Shown here: piece after piece, positions 17,139-27,000 of the stretch
How positions within the stretch are numbered: position 1 is the stretch's first letter
Layout: every line of letters begins with the position of its first letter
Assembly (NCBI GenBank): GCA_905221605.1
Contig: CAJNDS010000878.1
Span: 1 to 55,499, forward strand
Direction: 5' to 3'
From: Symbiodinium natans
Lineage: Eukaryota > Sar > Dinophyceae > Suessiales > Symbiodiniaceae
DNA: 55,499 nt
The notes under the pieces: generated by a model
The model's input: only the letters and a program-made list of their open reading frames with translations
Databases searched by the model: none
Told to the model about the DNA's origin: nothing
Made by a program: the position numbers and the translations under genes

Positions 17139-17997
17139 ATGAGTATCAGACCATTGACGTATAAAAAAGTTTATGTAAATTCAAAATACCGCACTTCAAA
17201 CAGTCGTGGAATAAGCGACTTTCAAATTGAATTAAGGGAAACCTTTGAAATACCCGATGGCACTATTATGCAAGTTCACGAGTTAGCCATTCCGAATACG
17301 TGGTATTCAATAAACACAAATAATCAAAATCTATATTTTAGACATCCCAGCTACACCGCAAGGCAGAACGTATAGGCGTATTGAAATACCGGTTGGAAAT
17401 TACTCACCGCCGGAATTAGCAAATGCAATTCAGACACAACTGAATTTTTTCTTTGATAGTGGCGGTCGGTCAAATTCCTATACCGTCACATACAACACGA
17501 TATCAAATAAGATGACGGTATCCTCAAATTATACAGAGGTGCTTTTTATTCCCTTAACTGATGCCGACGTTCCATCTTTCGTAGGTTCGTTTTCCAACAG
17601 CGTAGATCTGAATAATTTAAACTCTATAAATGAAGTGTTAAGTTTTAACGTTACGGTAGGCGATAGTTTCACTTCATCCGCTCCATGGACAACCGGCTTT
17701 ATTAAGCTTCTCCATCACCAAGACCTATACATATCGTGTCCGGAACTGTCAAATAATAATTTTCATAGTCCTTCGTCTTTTTCAAATGCGATCGTAAAAA
17801 AAGTTCCTGTCAATGCTTCCTTCGCAGGTATTATAAATGATCCCTACGGCGTTACAGATTACGATTATGTTAATGTCTCGCGTCGTTCAATAAGACGACT
17901 AACTTTTAGAATAACCGATGAAACTGGCAACCTTATCGACTTCAACGGCGTCGATTTGAGTTTTAGCCTCCTCTTTCATAATAGCGATGCTACATGA
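17139..17997 (+). CDS. Minor capsid (penton-like) protein, interrupted by a frameshift
   Basis: From ATG 17139 the frame encodes SIRPLTYKKVYVNSKYRT, then FQIELRETFEIPDG and ELAIPNTWYSINTNNQNLYF, a pattern typical of PLV/virophage penton-like proteins. It then ends early at 17375. The next frame continues without a gap from about 17341 (DIPATPQGRTYRRIEIPVGN) to the stop at 17997. The shift is near TATTTTA at 17334-17340, with one base in excess. The full product would be about 285 residues. It could be a sequencing error, decay or, less likely, programmed shifting. Confidence 0.8.
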
Positions 17998-18030
17998 AAC
18001 GTAATAGAAAATATATAGAACAATATATAT

Positions 18031-18582
18031 ATGACAGATCAAAGCTCGGAAATTGTAGCAGTCAATGATGAACCTGAAAACGAAGCAACCGAAGCGCAAC
18101 CCGAAACCGAAACACCAATGCCTGAACCTGAAAGGGAAGAAGCTAAACGAGTTAAAATTCGTGACGTTGTAAAAGAACCTGCTGAATGTAGGGACTGTAA
18201 AAAAACGATGACTGTAAAAACGTTGAGATATACCCATCCTGAAAAATGCGAAAAGAAACCAAGTAATATTATTGATAAACCAGTAAAAAGACAAGCACCT
18301 AGAACCAAAGCAAAAATAAACGTTGAACCTCTCGCACCGGAACATAATGAAAATAATTCAGTGGCACCGCCACAATATCAAGAACAACAACCGCCTGTTA
18401 CAAAAGCAATTCCGCCAGTGCAACCGCAACAATTTTCAAATCCTTATGCAAATTTAACGCAACAACAATTATTGCAATTACAAATGAAATCAATGAACGC
18501 CGAAATTTTGAGAAGAAGACAGGAAAAATCTGAAAATATGTGTAAAGCCATGTTTCAATCAAGAAGTAAAAAATCTAAATAA
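18031..18582 (+). CDS. Disordered acidic/Pro-Gln-rich protein with a zinc motif
   Basis: 183 residues. The N-terminal 40 are acidic (E/P/T). CRDCKKTMTVKTLRYTHPEKC (about residues 54-74) forms a CxxC...HxxxC zinc-like knuckle. The rest is Pro/Gln-rich and ends basic (QSRSKKSK). It belongs to the plus-strand block behind the minor capsid gene and is preceded by AATATATAT next to the ATG. Possibly a virion core or scaffold protein; no family assigned. Confidence 0.65.
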   Translation: MTDQSSEIVAVNDEPENEATEAQPETETPMPEPEREEAKRVKIRDVVKEPAECRDCKKTMTVKTLRYTHPEKCEKKPSNIIDKPVKRQAPRTKAKINVEPLAPEHNENNSVAPPQYQEQQPPVTKAIPPVQPQQFSNPYANLTQQQLLQLQMKSMNAEILRRRQEKSENMCKAMFQSRSKKSK

Positions 18583-18594
18583 TAATATATACAA

Positions 18595-18936
18595 ATGGTT
18601 CTATATAATAGGTTCAAATTTAAGAAAAATATAAAAATGCATAAGAAAAAATCATTAGATAATCCTGTCGTGAATTCGCCGGAAGATCTCGTATACCGAC
18701 AGCAAAATATTGATTATCTACTGAATTTGAAAAAGCAACTGGAAGCGAGAGAGGCAAAAGAAAAAAACATAGCGTTTAAGCGTAGATTGTTAGAGGGTCA
18801 GATGAAAGCAAATTATGAAAGTGAGATGTCAAGATTGAAAGGGGAAATGCATAATCCAAGAATACCCGAGACTTCTCTGGAACATCTCAGAAAAAGATAT
18901 GACACATTAAGCGAGTTAAGCGAGACTATTTTCTAA
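18595..18936 (+). CDS. Helical basic protein, probable virion component
   Basis: 113 residues, highly charged, with a coiled-coil stretch (LLNLKKQLEAREAKEKNIA). A start at 18595 fits the AATAATATATACAA leader; an internal Met at residue 15 (MHKKKS) is an alternative. It is tightly spaced (12 bp and 18 bp) between neighbours, consistent with one transcription block. Confidence 0.65.
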   Translation: MVLYNRFKFKKNIKMHKKKSLDNPVVNSPEDLVYRQQNIDYLLNLKKQLEAREAKEKNIAFKRRLLEGQMKANYESEMSRLKGEMHNPRIPETSLEHLRKRYDTLSELSETIF

Positions 18937-18954
18937 AACAATATATAAAAAAGA

Positions 18955-20268
18955 ATGGTAGTTAAAAACGCTGGTATACAATTTCACAGAAGATCTAGAT
19001 ATGAAGATATTTTGGAGCTGGTCAATGACGACGAAGAAGCGTTAAAACCCTTTCCTAATAGAGATGCTGTATTTTATAAACAAAGCAACAAAGGAACTCG
19101 TTTTGATGGAAAAGATCATTTGGACAAATTAAAAGTTCAAGAAAAACAAATTGCCGAAAGAATTGTTAGGGATCATATGCTACGCGAATACGCTAGCGAT
19201 AACAATTTTACACATAGAGCATTATTTACAGAGCACGATCGCCCAGAACCAGAACAACCCAGATCGCCAGAAATGTTTCGTATTGCAACGGACACCGACA
19301 ATATGTCTTTTATTGAAGAATTCGGCACACCCCCCGAGCAACAATTGTTTCAAATCGATGAAACATTAGGAAACGTAGCAACCGCGCATCAAGGCAACCA
19401 ACAAGCAATCAATCAAGCGCACCAACAACAGTTAGAAAGAGAGGAAGAAGGCGGTTCGGGCATTCTTCGGAGTTTAGGAAGCGGGGCATTACGAGTAGGG
19501 GGCAATGTTGCGGGTAATATGATTTCCGGTATGGATTTTACTTCTGCCGCGTTCGCTGGACTTACACAGGAAGCCGCGCAAGCATTAGGCGAGACATTAA
19601 TGAGGAGAATAAACCCGCCCCCCAGACAGCTATTAGACTTTTCAGGAGATCCTCGCGCGGGTCAATTTACAACTTATGACCCAATGCCAATTCCAAACAT
19701 GGAATATTTACAACCTTCAATAGTTTTACAACCACATCAACCTAACGTCGGTGCTACACAACAACCTTTGCCGATTGCATCATCAAGCCAACCTACGCTA
19801 GCAGAATTACCACCAATACCACGTCCAATACCACAGCGACCAACAGAGCCGAGAACAAAAGCAAGACCCAGACCATCACCGAAAACACCGCCGCCGCCAC
19901 AGCCAAATTTTCAAGAAGGCGGTTCGTCAAGTTCAAGCGGAAACGCGCCACCTCCACAACCACCGCAACCACCACAAAACGAACGCCCAAGAACCCGTTT
20001 AACCAGAAAAACAAATTTGAAGGAAGGAACAACAGAAGAGCAGGATATGGCATCACCTACATTAATCATTCCAAGCAAAATAGGTATTCAAAAATTGAGA
20101 GAAGTATTCGAAGAAGCTAACAACAGAAATACTATAAATACTAAAACTTACAGAAGCTATAACAGTATATATAACAATTGGATCAGGTCAGCGGGAGATA
20201 AAGAAATGAAAAAACAATATCTGAAAGAACTCAAAGATTTGTATAGAAAAGAAATATTTAGAAAATAA
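18955..20268 (+). CDS. Large disordered virion-like protein with Gly/Ala segment
   Basis: 437 residues. Residues 1-100 are mixed and charged. About 160-215 is Gly/Ala-rich and weakly hydrophobic (SGALRVGGNVAGNMISGMDF), reminiscent of internal virion proteins with membrane-active helices. Residues 220-355 are Pro/Gln/Ser-rich and disordered. The last ~75 are helical and basic (SKIGIQKLREVFEEANNRN). Last gene of the plus-strand structural block. Function not known; a minor virion protein is the best guess from location. Confidence 0.68.
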   Translation: MVVKNAGIQFHRRSRYEDILELVNDDEEALKPFPNRDAVFYKQSNKGTRFDGKDHLDKLKVQEKQIAERIVRDHMLREYASDNNFTHRALFTEHDRPEPEQPRSPEMFRIATDTDNMSFIEEFGTPPEQQLFQIDETLGNVATAHQGNQQAINQAHQQQLEREEEGGSGILRSLGSGALRVGGNVAGNMISGMDFTSAAFAGLTQEAAQALGETLMRRINPPPRQLLDFSGDPRAGQFTTYDPMPIPNMEYLQPSIVLQPHQPNVGATQQPLPIASSSQPTLAELPPIPRPIPQRPTEPRTKARPRPSPKTPPPPQPNFQEGGSSSSSGNAPPPQPPQPPQNERPRTRLTRKTNLKEGTTEEQDMASPTLIIPSKIGIQKLREVFEEANNRNTINTKTYRSYNSIYNNWIRSAGDKEMKKQYLKELKDLYRKEIFRK

Positions 20269-20276
20269 AAAGTTCC

Positions 20277-20312
20277 AAATTATTTCAATAAATTATTATT
20301 ATTTATTGAAAT
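20277..20312. terminator. Palindrome after the structural block
   Basis: ATTTCAATAAAT-TATTATT-ATTTATTGAAAT, an 11-12 bp stem starting within 15 bases of the stop at 20268. It is the strongest stem-loop of the right arm. Confidence 0.6.
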
Positions 20313-20347
20313 ATTTATTTTTCAAAAGTTTTAAAAGTTTTAAAAAA

Positions 20348-20370
20348 CTAAAATATATAGTATTATATAT
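20348..20370 (+). promoter_or_regulatory. AT-rich start-proximal promoter (mirror of 691-713)
   Basis: The 23 bases before the ATG at 20371 are identical to those before the ATG of the minus-strand gene at 690, including TATAGTATTATATAT. Both are preceded by repeats of AAAACTTTT/AAAAGTTTT. The two promoters point outward toward the two termini. Confidence 0.6.
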
Positions 20371-20604
20371 ATGAAAAAATCTGTTCAAGATGAATTATTT
20401 GAAATTCTTTACAAACAGGCAAAACATGAATTAGAAAAACTAGAAATTATCAAAGCAAGTAGGATAGGCAAAATTGAGGAAATAAAGCAAAAATGCGTTA
20501 TAGAAAAAGAAGAACAGGAACATTTAGATAAGGAAATGAAATTTTTAGAAAGACAAATTGAGCTTCAAAAAGAATTAATAGAATTATATGAAAATAATAA
20601 CTAA
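20371..20604 (+). CDS. Small coiled-coil protein, unknown
   Basis: 77 residues, almost wholly helical and charged (LEKLEIIKASRIGKIEEI; FLERQIELQKELIELY). Mirror-image counterpart in position, size and promoter of the gene at 463-690, although the proteins are not obviously alike in sequence. Confidence 0.65.
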   Translation: MKKSVQDELFEILYKQAKHELEKLEIIKASRIGKIEEIKQKCVIEKEEQEHLDKEMKFLERQIELQKELIELYENNN

Positions 20605-20676
20605 AAGTTTGAAAAGTTTTTCATTATATGGTATATGCTTAAAGAGATAATGCCATATAACAGCATATACTATATA

Positions 20677-21105
20677 ATGTCTGCAAAGTTTTGCAACAGT
20701 TGTAATAAAACAAGACAACTATATGATTTTACAGATGAATATAAAATGTGTAATTATTGTAGAAACCGTCAAATAAGATACAACCATGAAAACAGAGAAA
20801 AAGTGAAAAACAGAGTGAAGCAATACAGTGAAAATCATAAGGAGCAAATAGCAGAACGTAAAAAACAATATAGGCAGAACAATAAAGAGAATCTAGAAGC
20901 ATATAGAAAAGAATATATGAAAATAATATATCATTGTCCATTTTGTAATTATGATGTAAAACATTACAAAAAATCACAACATGAAAAGTCAAAAATGCAT
21001 CAAAACAATGTAATCTTAAAAGAGCTTGAAGATCTGAAAAATATAAATATTAATCTAAATGATATCGAAAACAATGAGGTTAAAAACTATATAAAATCAT
21101 CATGA
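20677..21105 (+). CDS. Zinc-ribbon plus C2H2-finger protein
   Basis: 142 residues from the ATG at 20677, which directly follows the AT-rich GCATATACTATATA; an upstream in-frame ATG at 20635 lacks this. The N-terminus has CNSCNKTRQLYDFTDEYKMC NYC (CxxC, CxxC). The middle carries the KEQIAERKKQYRQNNKE repeat tail also seen in both GIY-YIG proteins. The C-terminus has CPFCNYDVKHYKKSQHEKSKMH, a C2H2-like finger matching that of the GIY-YIG protein at 10878. It looks like a GIY-YIG relative whose nuclease domain has been replaced by a zinc ribbon. Confidence 0.75.
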   Translation: MSAKFCNSCNKTRQLYDFTDEYKMCNYCRNRQIRYNHENREKVKNRVKQYSENHKEQIAERKKQYRQNNKENLEAYRKEYMKIIYHCPFCNYDVKHYKKSQHEKSKMHQNNVILKELEDLKNININLNDIENNEVKNYIKSS

Positions 21106-21125
21106 TATTTTTTACAATGATTTTA

Positions 21126-21430
21126 ACCAAGATATTTTATAAAAATGCAATTTTTCAACAAATATTTTTTGGAAGATTTTTATGATGAAAAATTTGAAAA
21201 ATATTTTTTTATGAAAATTTTGGAAAATTTTATGATGAAATTTTTAATATTTTTTATCATAAAATTATTGATTTTTTATTGGGATTTTTTGCGAGGAACG
21301 GTTGAGGGTCGGATGTCAAAAATGAGGAAAAAATTGTTGGAAATTGGAAAACGTAGGGTAGACCCTAGCAAAAAAACGTGTGAGGCGTTCGGCGGGTGGA
21401 ACATGAGTTGAGGCAAGGCTATGACTAACT
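21126..21430. repeat. Right terminal inverted repeat of the PLV
   Basis: This is the mirror copy of the left terminal repeat and ends ...GGCAAGGCTATGACTAACT at 21430. The next base starts a G-rich tract that runs into TTTAGGG repeats. The two copies differ mainly by lengths of A/T runs in the inner half. Confidence 0.93.
21145..21411 (+). other. Open frame inside the terminal repeat (88 codons), probably not a gene
   Basis: An open frame of 88 codons lies wholly in the right terminal repeat, and its last 70 or so codons are also open in the left repeat (33-260, minus strand). The protein would start with a hydrophobic Phe/Ile/Lys-rich stretch dictated by AT-rich repeat DNA and end with a basic part. 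Conservation is fully explained by the inverted repeats being copies. No promoter of the kind used by the other genes precedes it. Confidence 0.2.
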
Positions 21431-21607
21431 GGGGGGGGGGTGGGTGGGGGGGGGGTTTAGGGTTTAGGGTTTAGGGTTTAGGGTTTAGGGTCCGCCGACC
21501 CTGGCGGCGTGTTGGATGGGAAAAGGAGGTGAAAACCTCCCTCTTTCCCCCCACCCTGAACCCTGAACCCTGAACCCTGAACCCTGAACCCTAAACCCTA
21601 AACCTGT
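21431..21607. repeat. G-tract and telomere-like junction beside the PLV
   Basis: Right of the element comes a G-run (10 G, TGGGT, then 9-10 G) followed by five TTTAGGG units, a ~55-bp spacer, and then CCCTGAA/CCCTAAA units in the opposite orientation. The left edge of the window is likewise a G-run, so the element appears inserted in a G-rich, telomere-like tract. Confidence 0.75.
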
Positions 21608-21721
21608 GCAGGCACCACACGCAGTCCGGGCTCCAGCGCCTGCGTGTCCTCAGGTGGAGGTTTAAGGGTAACGCCGTCTTTTTTGGGGGCCTTGTAGAAT
21701 CCTGTGCAGGTGTCAGGGTGC

Positions 21722-22335
21722 CCCTAAACCCTAAAACCCAAAAACCCTAAAACCCTAAAACCCTAAAACCCCAAAACCCTAAAACCCTAAAACCCTAAAA
21801 CCCTAAAACCCTAAAACCCTAAAACCCGAAAACTCGAAAACCCTAAAACCCTAAAACCCTAAAACCCTAAAACCCTAAAACCCTAAAACCCTAAAACCCT
21901 AAAACCCTAAAACCCTAACACCCTAAAACCCTAAAACCCCCAAACCCTAAAACCCTAAAACCCTAAAACCCTAAAACCCTAAAACCCTAAAACCCTAAAA
22001 CCCTAAAACCTTAAAACCCTAAAACCCTAAAACCCTAAAACCCTAAAACCCTAAAACCCTAAAACCCTAAAACCCTAAAACCCTAAAACCCTAAAACCCT
22101 AAAACCCTAAAACCCTAAAACCCTAAAACCCTAAAACCCTAAAACCCTAAAACCCAAAAACCCTAAAACCCTAAAACCCTAAAACACTAAAACCCTAAAA
22201 CCCTAAAACCCTAAAACCCTAAAACCCTAAAACCCTAAAACCCTAAAACCCTAAAACCCTAAAACCCTAAAACCCTAAAACCCTAAAACCCTAAAACCCT
22301 AAAACCCTAAAACCCTAAAACCCTAAACCCCTAAA
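21722..22335. repeat. Long (CCCTAAAA)n array
   Basis: About 75 tandem 8-base units CCCTAAAA with rare point changes (CCCGAAAA, CCCCAAAA). This is the longest homogeneous array in the window. It differs from the 7-base CCCTAAA unit used nearly everywhere else and passes into 7-mers at 22325-22420. Confidence 0.95.
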
Positions 22336-22758
22336 ACCCTAAACCCTAAGCCCTAAACCCCTAACCCCTAAACCCTAAACCCTAACCTCTAAACCCTAAA
22401 CCCTAAACCCTAAACCTTGGGCTGGGGGAGTCCCCGACCCTGGTGTTCTCTAGAAGAGCTTGGGCCCTGACACCCAACCCCCTAAACCCTAAACCCTAAA
22501 CCCTAAACCCTAAACCCTAAACCCTAAACCCCAAAACCCCTAAATCCTTTAAACCCTCAACCCTTAAACCCGAAGCCCCCAAAACCCGGTAAACCACTAA
22601 ACCCTTGCACCCTAAATCCTCAACCCAGCCCGTAAGCCCTAAACCCCTCAGGCCTTGAGCCCTAAATCCTCTAAACCCTAAAAACTGCAAACCCTTAAAC
22701 CTTTAAACCCTGAACCCCCCAGAACCCCTAAACCCGAAAGCCCAAGGCTAAGCACGAC

Positions 22759-24066
22759 ATGGGCGCCACCGCAGCGGGTCGACAAAGGAAACGACCCGAG
22801 GCTGGGCAAGAGGGTTTAGGGTTTAAGCGCTTATGGGGTTTCAGGGTCTTAGGGTTGCGGGTTTCAGCGTCTTTTGGTGTAATTCGGGTTTTAGGGTTTG
22901 CGGGCTGTTAGGCGGCTTGAGGGCTCATTTTTAGTTTGCCTTCTTTCTGTGAGCAAATCCTTAGCAGCTGCAATGCCGACAAACTGCTTTCAGAGCCCTT
23001 GAACCCAAAACAACAAACCGCACTAAATTGCGAAACCCTGCGCCTGCGTGCTTCTGGAGGCAAGGAGCTTTCGCCCGGACGATGATCCGTGCTGTTTCGA
23101 GGCACCCTTACCAGTTCTTCCCGCCCCCTTCCCCCCGCCCCCCCCCCCTTCCCCCATGAACCCTAAACCCTAAACCCTAATCCCTAATCCCTAATCCCTA
23201 ATCACTAAACCCTAAACCCTAAACCCTAAACCCTTTCCTTCATAGGGGTTATAGCACCCCCGATGAGAATCCCAGTTTACAAAACCCTGAACCCCTGAAC
23301 CCAAGACCCTAAGCCAAACGCTCCACCCTGAAAGGCACTGTTCAGGGTGTAAGGTTTTCGGGTTGTCCGATTTCAGGCGCCAGCCAAACTTAAACGTCTG
23401 AATATAAACTCTCAAGAGCCGTAGGGTTTTATAAATTGTTCCGGCATCTCCCCCCCCCTGCCCCCCCCCAACAACAAAGAGCTCAAACAGGAAGAAGAGA
23501 AACAAAGAGCCTGAGCCAAAGAAAACTTGACGAGCCGCAAACAGCCCTGGTTTGCTCCAAGCTCCTCAACCCCGGAGCCCGAACCCCAGCGCATGCAACG
23601 CATGAGCCCCCTCCACCTTCGAGAAACCTGCTAAACCTTAAACCCTAAACCTCCACAAACCTTAAGCCCATACAAATCCTAAACCTGTTTCAGCCCGAAA
23701 CCTAAATAAACCCAAAACCCATATAAACCCTAAACCTACAGGAACCGTCAACCGATGTAAACCCTAAATCCTAAACCCTAAACTCTAAACCCTGAACCCT
23801 AGACCCTAAACCCTAAACCCAAAACCCTCCCCAAGGTGTAAACCCATAAAAGCCCTGGACCCTGCCAGGCATCGGCCCTCCGCCGTGCCAGCCAGCTCGT
23901 GCTCTGATGAGGCAGCTCTGCACCCACTACATAGCCCTAAACCCTAAACCCTAAACCCTAAACCCTAAACCCTAAACCCTAAACCCTAAACCCTAAACCC
24001 TAAACCCTAAACCCTAAACCCTAAAAGGACTCAAGGTTTTACCTCTCTCTCTCTCTCATAAACTCA

Positions 24067-24098
<32 letters not shown>

Positions 24099-27000
24099 TT
24101 CTCTCCTATTCTCTCTTGTTTATCATTTTGGTGGGTGGGTGGGGGGGGGGGGGTGAAGATGTTGCTTTGGTTCTTGGCTGCTGCTCAGGATGTTCAACCC
24201 TAAATCCTGCGCCTTAAACTTTACCTAAAAACCCCAAACCCTAAACCCTACGCCCTCAACCCTAAACCCTAAACCCTAAACTCTACACCCTACACTTGGG
24301 ATGTTCCCTTTTCTACTAACTAAGGATTTTAACTCAAAAACCCTCAACCTTAGCTCAGACCCGCTGGATAAGCCCTAAGCCAAAGCCTCCCATGGAGCGG
24401 AGGCCACGCTGCCCAAGGGCCGCCGCTCCAGTGCTCTCCCGCGCGTGCCAAAAAAACCACGGAAGGGTTCATCCAATGAAGTGTTCCAGGCCCTCCTCTA
24501 AACCCCAAACCCTAGACCCTAGACCCTAAACCCCAAACCCTAAACCCCAAACCCTAAACCCTAAACCCTAAACCCTAAACCCTACCGCAAATCCAAAATC
24601 CCAAAGCCCTCCCAGGGTTGAGGGTTTTGAGAGTGTTCGGGGGAAAGCTTTGCGGGTTCAGAGATCAGAGCTGCGGTTTGAGTGAGGCTTCCAAGACGCC
24701 CCCCCAGCTGCCCATGTTTAGGGTTTAGGGTTTAGGGGTTTAGGGGTTTAGGGTTTAGGGTTTAGGGTTTAGGGTTTAGGGTTTAGGGTTTAGGGTTTAG
24801 GGTTTAGGGGTTTAGGAGGAAAAAAGGACCTAACAGCCCTTTACTTTAAGTTTCTAGAGAAAACAAACTCCTAAATTCGCAACCCTACGTACAAAACCCG
24901 AAAGCCTCAGTAAAGCCCTAAATCCCGTAAACACTAAACCCTAAACCCTAAACCCTAAGCCCTAAACCCTAAACCCTAAACCCTAAACCCTAAACCCTAA
25001 ACCCTAAACCCTAAACCCTAAACCCTCCACCCTGAGACCGGTTCAGATTCCAGTGCTTGGAGCTTCAGGGCCCACGACCCTTTGCACTTGCCCTAAACCC
25101 TAAACCCTAAACCCTAAACCCTAAACCCTAAACCCTAAACCCTAAACCCTAAACCTAACCCTAAACCCTAAACCCTAAACCCTAAACCCTAAACCCTAAA
25201 CCCTAAACCCTAAACCCTAAACCCTAAACCCTAAACCCTAAACCCTAAACCCTAAACCCTAAACCCTAAACCCTAAACCCTAAACCCTAAACCCTGAACC
25301 CTGAACCCTGAACCCTGAACCCTGCACCCTGAACCCTGAACCCTAAACCCTGAACCCTTGTTGAGGCTTAGAGGTTTCATGGTTTGGGTCTGTAGGAGGG
25401 CTAGGATGGTCCAGGGGTTTATGTAGGGTTTATACAGTTTTTGTTGCTCACTTTTTCATTTTTAGAACCCTAAGTCCTGAACCCTGTAAACCCTCTGAAC
25501 CCTATGAACCCTACACACCCTTAGCCCTAAACCCTAAACCCGAACCCTAAACCCTAAACCCCAAACCCCAAACCGCAAACCCCAAACCCCAAACCCCAAA
25601 CCCTAAACCTTAAACCCTAAACCCCCAATCCCAATCAAGCCTTCACGGGAGTGCCCGCCGACGCCGCTGTAACCTTGAATCAGGCGTTGTTGGGGGTTTC
25701 ATGATCGGTTCAGAGGTAGGGGCTTCATGTTATGCGGGGTTTAGGCAAGAGGGCCTAGCTAGGCCTTTAGGGTTATTTGGGGGGTTTACGAAAATAGGGG
25801 ACCCCCAAAATAGACCCCCAAATAGTAGGATCCCCTTATAATAAGGACCCCAACAAGGTACCCGTATCTTCGGAAACCCCCATTTGTCAGGATGACTGGG
25901 CTTAGAGTTTTAGGCTGAGACCCGTTAGCTTGGAGGGGTTTTGAATTGGAGCTTCATGCGGTTTGGTGTTTGGGGTTGAGGGGTGCTCGGCAATGATGGC
26001 CAATGATTCTTTTCTGCACTAGGCCACCTAGCGCAGATAATACCAGCAAGCAAACATCTAACCCTAAACCCTAAAACCCCAAACCCTAAACCATAAACCC
26101 TAAACCATAAACCCTAAACCCACCCTAATTGTGGAGAACTCCCATATACTTTATATGATTTCGGCGGCGGCACTGGCTGGCCTTCACGTGGACACTGGTC
26201 TGGGCTCCGCGGCGTCAAGGTCTGCTTGTGTCTGTTCGATTTTGTTGTTAATTGTCGGGTTTAGGGATTTACAGCCGCAAGGCATGTACACCCAAAAGCA
26301 TGGGCAGTTTGCCCTCTCCCGAAAACTCTAACGCCCCAAGCCCAAAAAGCCCAAAAGCCCTAAACCCCCTCAGCCCTAAGCCTCAAACCCTAAACCTTGA
26401 ACCCTGGACCCTGAACCCTCAACCCTAAACCCTAAACCCTAAACCCGAAACCCGAAACCCTAAACCCTAAAGCCCCAAAACCGGCCTCAAGCCTGAAAAG
26501 CCCAAAAGGTTTCCGCGCCCTGTCCGCGGACGTGTCCCCTTCCAAGCCCCAGCGGCGAGCCTTGGTCGATGGCAGGGGTTTCTTCTTGAAGCTTTCTACA
26601 CCCTAAACCCTAAACCCTAAACCCTAAACCCTAAACCCTACATCCTAAACCCCCAAACCCTAAATGCTTTCAGCCGTAAACCCGAACCTGAAGCCGTGGA
26701 GCGTTTGGCTTAGGGTTTAGGGTTTAGGGTTAGGTTTTTGGCCTTAAAACGTTGCAGGGAGTTCCTCAAGCACTAAGCCGAAACGCCCAAACCCTTGGGG
26801 TCGCTGTTTCGGGTTTACGGCTTAGCAGGTCATAAGCCTCAAGAAGGTTTAGGGCTTCGGGTTCTTCGTAATTCTAAGGGTAGTTTCATGCGCCCTGAAT
26901 ATTGTCCCTTACCTCCTTCATAGGGTTCTGATGTATGGGCCCTTAATGTGTAGAGGGAAGACCAGAGGTGTACATAAGGGGTACGTTATATTCGCGTAGA

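Larger units (their letters stand above)
14..21430. mobile_element. Integrated polinton-like virus (PLV), about 21.4 kb
   Basis: The segment is AT-rich and gene-dense, sharply different from the GC-richer repeats that follow. It begins with AGTTAGTCATAGCC at 14 and ends with the exact inverse at 21430. It encodes the PLV morphogenesis core (major capsid, minor capsid, A32-like ATPase), a DNA polymerase B-helicase protein and a retroviral-type integrase. No adenovirus-type protease was found. Both flanks are G-runs (1-13 and 21431-21455), so a 5-6 bp target duplication of G residues is possible but cannot be proved. Three genes are frameshifted and the rest are open. Assignment to PLVs rests on the capsid and ATPase proteins plus the integrase; placement within the PLV/virophage radiation is inference. 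Confidence 0.93.

Noticed and set aside
21722-22335. True chromosome end
   Set aside because: The array is internal, is followed by 33 kb of gene-bearing DNA, and orientation flips many times in the window.
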